From assembly GCA_023480735.1 (NCBI GenBank), contig JAMCXB010000037.1:1-59451 (forward strand): a DNA stretch of 59,451 bases, written 5' to 3'. Of this stretch, positions 54,440-59,451 are shown piece by piece; positions within the stretch are counted from its first letter, which is position 1, and every line of letters starts with the position of its first letter. This DNA comes from Bacteroidota bacterium. GTDB taxonomy: Bacteria; Bacteroidota; Ignavibacteria; Kryptoniales; JAKASW01. A program made the translations under genes and the position numbers. The notes under the pieces are model-generated. The model was not told where the DNA came from, ran no database searches, and saw only the letters and a program-made list of their open reading frames with translations.

Positions 54440-54922
54440 GTGCATTGGATAGTTGATGGATATAACGTGATTCTCGCGGACGCGAGACTTTCCAGGCTCT
54501 TTCGAAGAGACTCTGAATTTTCGCGAAACGAGTTGTTACGCGAGGTAATGGAGTTCGCAGGAATTGGGAGGCACAGTGTCACTCTGGTGTACGACGGAAA
54601 ATTCTCGACACCCGCCGAAAGAATTTCTGCGACGGTTGAAATTAGATTCTCCCGCCCCGATGAGACCGCTGACGACCTCATAAAGCGGGAGATCGGCATT
54701 TCGAAGAGAAGGAGATCATTGTTTGTGGTTACAGACGATCTCGAGATAATCGGCTATGCTAAAGAATGCGGCGCAAAAGCCGTGGGCAGCAGGGAGTTCA
54801 TGTTGCAGGTCCGCGGAGCCAGGTTGAGGACCGAGAATCCGCTTGGACACGCCGAAGAGAAACCTGAGCCAAGCGGAAATCCAGATCCCGAACTTCTAAG
54901 ACTCTTTGGAGAGAAGAGATGA
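54440..54922 (+). CDS. YacP-like NYN-domain ribonuclease
   Basis: 160 residues of the YacP/NYN family, PIN-like metal-dependent RNases (Rae1/YacP cuts mRNA on the ribosome in Bacillus). It opens MHWIVDGYNVILADARL with the first Asp and Asn, has a middle RPDETADDLIKREI and closes with LFVVTDDLEIIGYAKECGAKAVGSREFM, giving the acidic active-site set. It starts at GTG 54440 and its stop overlaps the next ATG (ATGA). Confidence 0.88.
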   Translation: MHWIVDGYNVILADARLSRLFRRDSEFSRNELLREVMEFAGIGRHSVTLVYDGKFSTPAERISATVEIRFSRPDETADDLIKREIGISKRRRSLFVVTDDLEIIGYAKECGAKAVGSREFMLQVRGARLRTENPLGHAEEKPEPSGNPDPELLRLFGEKR

Positions 54923-55611
54923 CGAAATTCGTTCTCGCATTGTTAATAGTTTCCGTCGCAGCGGCCGTCATGCCTCGGACGGCTGATGCACAGTTGAAGG
55001 TTGTCGGGGGAAGCGACATCAGCTTTGGGAGGGTATACCAAACCGGCAAGCTGGTACACAAGAAAATCGCCCTGAAGAACGTCGGCGAGGACACGATATC
55101 GATCGGAGGGATCACCACCAGCTGCGGCTGTACTGTTGCCTCGATTTCCGACAGCCTCCTGGCTCCAGGCAAAGAAATCGAAGTGAAGATCCAGTTCAAC
55201 CCGACCGGATACATCGGCGAGGTCACAAAATACGTGTATATCACCAACTCTTATCCGGAATCCCGCCTCGTTACCGTAAAGATGACCGGGAACGTCGTGT
55301 ACGCTTTGCAGCCGACGCCCAGCTATATTGTCTTCAACAGCATAAGTAAGGGGGAGCCGGACAGCGCCAGTGTCACGCTTAGCAACACTTCTGATGAGAC
55401 AATCCGTATAACCAAGGTAGAGCTCCCTTCTCCAGACCTAACTTACAGACTTCACAAGAGCGTGCTGAAGCCGGGGGAGTTTTCGGATTTGGATATTTAT
55501 GTCGATAGTACCGCGGACAGGAGTATCGACGGCTATATTCGCGTGATAACAACGAGCAAATTGCAGCCCGTGCTTCAGCTGAGAATGTTCGTCGGTGTAA
55601 TTGGAAATTGA
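54919..55611 (+). CDS. DUF1573 exported protein
   Basis: 230 residues with signal peptide KFVLALLIVSVAAAVMPRTADA. Two beta-sandwich units follow. The first is a textbook DUF1573 domain: ISFGRVYQTGKLVHKKIALKNVGEDTISIGGITTSCGCTVASISDSLLAPGKEIEVKIQFNPTGYIGEVTKYVYITNS includes the characteristic SCGCT. The second (about 125-230) is a similar MSP/ASPM-like sandwich. Probably periplasmic and binding a partner protein. It converges on clpX with only four bases between the two stop codons. Confidence 0.9.
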   Translation: MTKFVLALLIVSVAAAVMPRTADAQLKVVGGSDISFGRVYQTGKLVHKKIALKNVGEDTISIGGITTSCGCTVASISDSLLAPGKEIEVKIQFNPTGYIGEVTKYVYITNSYPESRLVTVKMTGNVVYALQPTPSYIVFNSISKGEPDSASVTLSNTSDETIRITKVELPSPDLTYRLHKSVLKPGEFSDLDIYVDSTADRSIDGYIRVITTSKLQPVLQLRMFVGVIGN

Positions 55612-55615
55612 GGAG

Positions 55616-56881
55616 TTAAGCCGAGGCCTGCTTCCGGTTGGTGAGAAACACCGGATCGGTGCCTGATATAACCACTTCCTTCGTGACTATGCATTTCGAA
55701 ACATTGGACATCGAGGGGAGGTTATACATTATATCGAGCATTTTTTCTTCGATAATGGACCTAAGTCCACGTGCGCCGGTCCCTCGGTCAATCGCCTTCT
55801 CCACAATCGCCATCAAAGCTTCCCCCTCGAATTCAAGCTCAACGCCTTCGAGTTTAAAAAGCTTCCTATACTGCTTAACCAGCGCGTTCTTGGGCAGGGT
55901 CAATATGTCTTTCATGGATTCCCTGCTTAGAGTGTGCAACGTGGCGACAACGGGTAGGCGACCGATGAATTCGGGTATCAATCCGAACTTCAGCAGATCG
56001 TCGGGCTGCACAAGCGGCAGCAACTCATTCACCTCGCTGTCGTGAATAGAGTGGATTTCCGCGCCAAAGCCGATCTCGTTCCTGTTTGTGCGGCGTCCTA
56101 TTACTTTCTCGAGCCCCTCAAAGGCTCCGCCGCAAATGAAGAGGATATTCCTCGTATTGACATTGATGAGAGGTTGCTCCGGATGCTTCCTTCCTCCGCG
56201 CGGAGGAACGCCGGCAGTAGTACCCTCAAGGATTTTCAGCAGCGCCTGCTGAACTCCTTCGCCGGACACATCCCGCGTTATCGAAGGGGTGTCGCTCTTG
56301 CGGGCGATCTTGTCAATCTCATCGACATATACTATTCCACGCTCGGCGCGAGTCACATCGTAATCCGTATTCTGCAGAAGGTGAACAAGAATGGTCTCGA
56401 CATCGTCGCCTACATACCCCGCTTCAGTCAGCGTGGTAGCATCGGCTATAGCGAAGGGCACGTTCAATATCTTCGCGAGGGTCTGGGCAAGAAGTGTCTT
56501 GCCAGTTCCCGTCGGACCTATTAGTAGAATGTTGCTTTTCTCTATCTCCGTATCATCTTCAGAAGCCAGACCATTGGGTAGAGAGATTCGCTTATAATGG
56601 TTATAAACAGCAACCGATAAGATCTTTTTCGCGTGATCCTGCCCGATTACGTACTCGTCAAGCGCATCCTTTATTTCCACCGGAGTGAGAGGTGCTTTCT
56701 CGGAATACTCCCTTTGAGGCTGTTTATACGCCGGTATGTTGCTTCGCAGAATCTCAACCGAATGCTCAACGCAAATGTCGCAAATATATACGTCACCCGG
56801 TCCGGCGACCAGGCTCTTTACCTCTTTCGCCTCACGTCCGCAGAACGAACAACGCATTTCATCTTGGTGCTGTTTACCCAT
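55616..56881 (-). CDS. clpX: ClpX, ATPase and unfoldase subunit of ClpXP
   Basis: 421 residues. The N-terminal zinc-binding domain is [12 protein letters not shown]...[11 protein letters not shown] (about 10-45). The AAA+ module has Walker [16 protein letters not shown] (about 119-133), the pore loop GYVGDD, Walker [10 protein letters not shown], and the IGF-type loop [10 protein letters not shown] that docks on ClpP. It follows clpP with a 39-codon membrane-peptide frame between. Confidence 0.98.
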   Translation of the reverse strand: MGKQHQDEMRCSFCGREAKEVKSLVAGPGDVYICDICVEHSVEILRSNIPAYKQPQREYSEKAPLTPVEIKDALDEYVIGQDHAKKILSVAVYNHYKRISLPNGLASEDDTEIEKSNILLIGPTGTGKTLLAQTLAKILNVPFAIADATTLTEAGYVGDDVETILVHLLQNTDYDVTRAERGIVYVDEIDKIARKSDTPSITRDVSGEGVQQALLKILEGTTAGVPPRGGRKHPEQPLINVNTRNILFICGGAFEGLEKVIGRRTNRNEIGFGAEIHSIHDSEVNELLPLVQPDDLLKFGLIPEFIGRLPVVATLHTLSRESMKDILTLPKNALVKQYRKLFKLEGVELEFEGEALMAIVEKAIDRGTGARGLRSIIEEKMLDIMYNLPSMSNVSKCIVTKEVVISGTDPVFLTNRKQASA

Positions 56882-56887
56882 TGAAAA

Positions 56888-57007
56888 CTAAGATTCCTCT
56901 TCAATATCCTTCTGACGTTGTGCCTTCAAGTCAGCAATCACCGTTGGAACAGCAATGCTGAATAGGACTACAAAGACCACCATTACAAGCAGAAACAAAC
57001 TGCCCAT
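56888..57007 (-). CDS. 39-residue single-pass membrane peptide between clpP and clpX
   Basis: ATG at 57005-57007 opens a frame that ends TAG at 56888-56890, with GGAG about 15 bases upstream. The product is MGSLFLLVMVVFVVLFSIA, a single membrane helix, then a helical charged tail ending RQKDIEEES. The hydrophobic-then-charged layout over the full length is unlikely by chance, and the frame fills the clpP-clpX gap almost exactly. No family is known to me. It would be made with the protease subunits and might tether or tune ClpXP at the membrane. Confidence 0.6.
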   Translation of the reverse strand: MGSLFLLVMVVFVVLFSIAVPTVIADLKAQRQKDIEEES

Positions 57008-57034
57008 ATGTTTTTTTATAACTCCGAGTTAGTT

Positions 57035-57646
57035 TCACTTCTTTTTGCCTTCTCGCTTGATCAAAACGTTGTCGATCAAGCCGTACTTCACTGCATCTTC
57101 GGCAGACATAAAATAATCTCTATCGGTATCTTTTTCAATTTGTTCGATCGGCTTCTTGGAATGGATAGAGAGTATCTCGTTCAGCCGGCGTTTCGTCTTA
57201 ATGACCTCTTCCGCCTGGATGCTGATATCCGCCGCGGAACCCTGGAAGCCGCCCCATGGCTGGTGAATCATTATCCGGGCGTTCGGAAGCGAAGTCCTCT
57301 TGCCGGCAGCGCCGCCTGCGAGCAGAACCGCTCCCATACTTGCCGCTAAACCGACACACGTGGTGGCAATATCCGGTCTGATGTACTGCATGGTGTCATA
57401 AACGGCTAAACCTGCCGAGACACTCCCGCCGGGACTGTTTATATAGAGATTTATGTCCTTGTTCGGATCTTCGCTTTCAAGAAAGAGAAGCTGAGCGATT
57501 ACAAGACTCGCGACCGTGTCGTCGATTTGCGTACCGATGAATATGATTCTTTCCTTCAGCAGCCTCGAGAAGATATCGTAAGCTCGCTCACCGCGTCCCG
57601 TTTGCTCGATTACGTAGGGAATTGTCAGTTGGTTGTAGATTTCCAT
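57035..57646 (-). CDS. clpP: ClpP, proteolytic subunit of ClpXP
   Basis: 203 residues. Serine protease of the S14 family: [57 protein letters not shown]. The catalytic Ser is in [14 protein letters not shown] (about 97-110), the His in IMIHQPWGG (about 125-133) and the Asp in [10 protein letters not shown]-like [16 protein letters not shown]. Standard tig-clpP-clpX order. Confidence 0.98.
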   Translation of the reverse strand: MEIYNQLTIPYVIEQTGRGERAYDIFSRLLKERIIFIGTQIDDTVASLVIAQLLFLESEDPNKDINLYINSPGGSVSAGLAVYDTMQYIRPDIATTCVGLAASMGAVLLAGGAAGKRTSLPNARIMIHQPWGGFQGSAADISIQAEEVIKTKRRLNEILSIHSKKPIEQIEKDTDRDYFMSAEDAVKYGLIDNVLIKREGKKK

Positions 57647-57650
57647 TTCG

Positions 57651-58937
57651 TCAGTCCTCGTGTTCGTGTGTCGGTTCTTTGTCGACGACTTTTATTTCTG
57701 CATTGTCAACGATGTAATTGAACATCTCATTAAACAGCAACTTGTTCTTAACATCGTTGGAATTTTTGTAGAAATCAAGCAGTTTGTTCCGATCCATCCT
57801 GTATCTCGACGCCTCATCATCCGCTGTTCGCTCCAGTACCGCGTCGTCAACCTTCAATCCTTCCTTCTGGATGATCGCGGCGGCAAGGAGATTCCACTTC
57901 ACGGACCGAATCGCGGATTCTCTGTAGCGTTCCTTCACGAAGTTCTCATCGATTTCCTGGTTTTGGGACTCCTTTTTCAATTCTTCTATGAGATCGTTCA
58001 TGTATTCGTCGACCATGCTGTCAGGAACTTCAAAATCATTTGTCTTCAGCAGCTCCTCTGCGATCTTGCTTCGAAGCTCTTCTTCCGCCTTCTCTTCATA
58101 GTAATGCTCAAGTTCCCGTTCTATATCTTTCTTAAGCGCATCAAGACTCTCCATCTTTCCTCCGGAGACTTTCTTTGCAAAATCATCCGTGAGTTCAGGC
58201 ATCACATATTTCTCCATTTTCTTGACAAGCACCTTGAACGGTTTCTTACCGGCGGGCTCACTTTTCTTGCCGTAGGTTTCAAGTTCCATACTGAACTCAT
58301 CGCCGGGTTTACTCTTCATAAGCCTGTCCCGAATTTCAGTCAGTTCGGGCGCCTTGCTTCTAAGATCTATTTTATAGTTTTCCCTGCGCTGTCCTATCAA
58401 GGGGACGCCCTTTTCATCAATGACCTGAAGATCGACGGTGGCGACTCCCTTCCCGTTTTCCAGCGAATCCGCTTCCTGCAATTCCGAGTTTGCCTCCTGT
58501 ATGTGCATTAGCTCGTGGTCAACTGTCTCAGGGAGGATGCGGTACATCGACCGCTCAAGCTTCATTCCCTTGTAATCCCTAGGGTCAATTTCCGGAACGA
58601 CTTCATAGGTCAAACGAAAATGAAGGGGGTCTCCAATCTTTCTGGTGTCGAGATTGTAATCGACCACCCCCGCCACCTTCGTGTTCTCTTTCTCAAAGAT
58701 CCCCTTGACAATTTCATTCACTATATCGGGAATTGATTCGGATTCTATGTCCTCACCGTACCTTTTCTTCACGATGGCAAGAGGAGTTTTCCCTTTTCTA
58801 AAACCGGGTACGGCCGCATTTCTTTGAAATTCCGAATATGCGCTTTCGAATTTATTTTTGACCTGCTCATCTTCTGCCGTGGCAGTTACCTCAAGCTGCT
58901 TCTTTAATCCACCTAAATCTACGATCTTGTAATCCAC
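57651..58937 (-). CDS. tig: Trigger factor
   Basis: 428 residues. Ribosome-bound chaperone. The N-terminal ribosome-binding domain has the signature [21 protein letters not shown] (about 37-57). The middle part (about 150-245) stands where the FKBP-type prolyl isomerase domain should be but is shorter and keeps few of its motifs. The C-terminal chaperone arms (about 245-420) are present. It starts at GTG (58937) after AAAGGAG. tRNA-Leu lies 85 bases upstream on the same strand. Confidence 0.95.
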   Translation of the reverse strand: MDYKIVDLGGLKKQLEVTATAEDEQVKNKFESAYSEFQRNAAVPGFRKGKTPLAIVKKRYGEDIESESIPDIVNEIVKGIFEKENTKVAGVVDYNLDTRKIGDPLHFRLTYEVVPEIDPRDYKGMKLERSMYRILPETVDHELMHIQEANSELQEADSLENGKGVATVDLQVIDEKGVPLIGQRRENYKIDLRSKAPELTEIRDRLMKSKPGDEFSMELETYGKKSEPAGKKPFKVLVKKMEKYVMPELTDDFAKKVSGGKMESLDALKKDIERELEHYYEEKAEEELRSKIAEELLKTNDFEVPDSMVDEYMNDLIEELKKESQNQEIDENFVKERYRESAIRSVKWNLLAAAIIQKEGLKVDDAVLERTADDEASRYRMDRNKLLDFYKNSNDVKNKLLFNEMFNYIVDNAEIKVVDKEPTHEHED

Positions 58938-58958
58938 TTTTTCTCCTTTTGATTGATG

Positions 58959-59015
58959 TGCGAGAGAGGGGACTCGAACCCCTACGAGTTACCTCATCCC
59001 GCAAAACTCTTCTCG
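58959..59015 (-). pseudogene. 3' half of a split class II tRNA relic
   Basis: On the minus strand: right arm of a palindrome (GAAGAGTTTTGCGGGA, ending TGCGGGA), variable arm TGAG-GTAA-CTCG, a perfect T arm AGGGG-TTCGAGT-CCCCT (58983-58967), acceptor strand CTCTCGC (58966-58960) and discriminator A (58959). The acceptor strand pairs exactly with GCGAGAG at 59172-59166 on the other side of the tRNA-Leu gene. The D loop and anticodon arm are missing. Confidence 0.8.
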
Positions 59016-59021
59016 CCTTCG

Positions 59022-59103
59022 TGGGTAGAGGGGGAGTCGAACCCCCACGGGTTTCCCCACTAGCTCCTAAGGCTAGCGCGTCTGCCAGTTCCGCCATCTA
59101 CCC
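59022..59103 (-). tRNA. tRNA-Leu (anticodon TAG)
   Basis: 82 bases, class II, no encoded CCA. The acceptor stem is GGGTAGA/TCTACCC with discriminator A; the D arm contains TGGCAGAC; the anticodon stem is GCTAG..., with loop CTTAGGA giving TAG. The variable arm is TGGGGAAACCCG and the T arm GGGGG-TTCGACT-CCCCC. All stems pair. It sits inside the central break of a palindrome that itself interrupts another tRNA-like sequence (58959-59172). Confidence 0.94.
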
Positions 59104-59106
59104 GCT

Positions 59107-59172
59107 GAAGAGTTTTGCGGGACTCCCGATACATCTCTTCGAGATTATCGGGACAAATTCCGCCACTCTCGC
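59107..59172 (-). pseudogene. 5' half of the split class II tRNA relic, with palindromes
   Basis: On the minus strand: GCGAGAG (59172-59166) acceptor strand, then TGGCGGAATT as in leucine tRNAs. Then the 30-base palindrome TCCCGATA...TATCGGGA (around CTCGAAGAG) and the left arm TCCCGCAAAACTCTTC of a second palindrome, whose right arm lies at 59015-59000 beyond tRNA-Leu. Promoter boxes placed for a tRNA start lie just upstream (59182-59210), so this was once a working gene. Confidence 0.78.
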
Positions 59173-59181
59173 AGGTTATAA

Positions 59182-59210
59182 AATATAATCTTTGGAGGCC
59201 CAATCTTCAA
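59182..59210 (-). promoter_or_regulatory. Promoter of the tRNA relic/tRNA-Leu/tig transcript
   Basis: TTGAAG (59210-59205), 17 bp, TATATT (59187-59182). Transcription would begin two or three bases before the 5' end of the outer tRNA relic and continue through tRNA-Leu toward tig. Confidence 0.7.
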
Positions 59211-59258
59211 AGACACAAAGACACACGAACCGACGGTCGCAATCGTTTAGCGCTAAGT

Positions 59259-59313
59259 AACCTTGCGAAGGTTTTGCCCGAAGGGCTCCTTTGGAGATGA
59301 CCTTCGCAAGGTT
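59259..59313. repeat. Palindromic repeat, ACCTTGCGAAGGT type (copy 2)
   Basis: Perfect 14-base arms AACCTTGCGAAGGT (59259-59272) and ACCTTCGCAAGGTT (59300-59313). The 27-base loop holds a smaller palindrome GCCCGAAGGGC (59276-59286). The arms match copy 1 at 17329-17360. Confidence 0.85.
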
Positions 59314-59345
59314 CCAACTTGCTACCCCAAGTTCGACGGTAGTGG

Positions 59346-59369
59346 CGCAGAAAAAATATTTTTTCTGCG
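59346..59369. repeat. 24-bp perfect palindrome
   Basis: CGCAG, A6, TA, T6, CTGCG: a perfect palindrome with an A/T core that could end transcription from either side or bind a protein. No gene end is visible in the remaining 82 bases of the window. Apart from the repeats listed, 59214-59451 shows nothing I can call. Confidence 0.6.
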
Positions 59370-59451
59370 GATTCAGTTTGGACTGGGGGATTGGGGTTCA
59401 AAAGTCAATGTAGTGCCGACCTTGTTTATTGCAACGTGGTACAGGGATGTG

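Noticed and set aside
58949-59097. Protein-coding frames across the tRNA-Leu region on both strands
   Set aside because: They read through tRNA sequence and palindromes and have no protein features.

Overview
The window looks like chromosome of a Gram-negative, rod-type bacterium of the Bacteroidota/Chlorobi/Ignavibacteria side of the FCB group. This is an inference from gene content: an Omp85 protein, an LpxL-type acyltransferase and heptosyltransferase, a RodZ-like protein, a BatA-like aerotolerance protein, a RicT/PSP1 protein and a DUF2795 protein. Promoters that can be read are of ordinary sigma-70 type (TTGATT or TTGAAG, 17 bp, TATATT) rather than the Bacteroides type. Almost everything is housekeeping; no prophage, IS element or CRISPR array was seen.

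Layout. 0.1-4.9 kb (minus): tRNA-Gln, a GIY-YIG cassette, prs, rplY, pth, then rpsF-ssb-rpsR-rplI. 5.2-14.0 kb (minus): a membrane protein, hflX and a tightly overlapping run (GAF-type methionine sulfoxide reductase, SDR, LOG, SirB1-like, cobalamin adenosyltransferase, BatA-like), plus a GcvT/YgfZ protein. 14.5-25.9 kb (minus): heme synthesis, with hemA, hemC, hemD, hemE, hemH, hemY, hemB and hemL together with a CcsA/HemX-like protein and a damaged epimerase gene. 26.0-31.0 kb (plus): an exported protein, SpoIID, Maf and a flippase-like protein, then a B12-binding mutase subunit coupled to an unusual YhcG_N-methyltransferase fusion. 31.1-40.0 kb (minus): Sua5, GT9, LpxL-like, BamB-like, a Na+ symporter, STAS, a GT9-like fragment, ligA and a RodZ-like protein. 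40.2-44.1 kb (plus): lexA, dinB, an NHL protein and an exported protein. 44.3-53.6 kb (minus): hydroxyacid dehydrogenase, metG, ricT-like, holB, an Omp85 protein, DUF2795, an M23 peptidase and a membrane protein. 53.6-54.4 kb: a probable structured RNA and gene-free DNA. 54.4-55.6 kb (plus): NYN and DUF1573 proteins. 55.6-59.2 kb (minus): tRNA-Leu, tig, clpP, a 39-residue membrane peptide and clpX.

Three features stand out. First, both ends of the window carry a tRNA-shaped relic whose anticodon arm has been replaced by a palindrome starting TCCCGCA and ending TGCGGGA. One relic lies beside tRNA-Gln and the GIY-YIG gene. The other is a class II tRNA cut in two, with an intact tRNA-Leu(UAG) gene sitting at the centre of the palindrome. 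Second, a 16-bp dyad GTAGA-N6-TCTAC lies between the -10 box and the start of lexA and occurs once more, 14/16 identical, in the divergent region before the exported protein-SpoIID-Maf operon; it is a good candidate for this lineage's LexA operator. Third, candidate structured RNAs at about 5.0 and 53.7 kb lack an assigned family.

Several genes start at non-ATG codons. The clearest is rpsF, whose conserved N-terminus and strong Shine-Dalgarno point to a CTG start.
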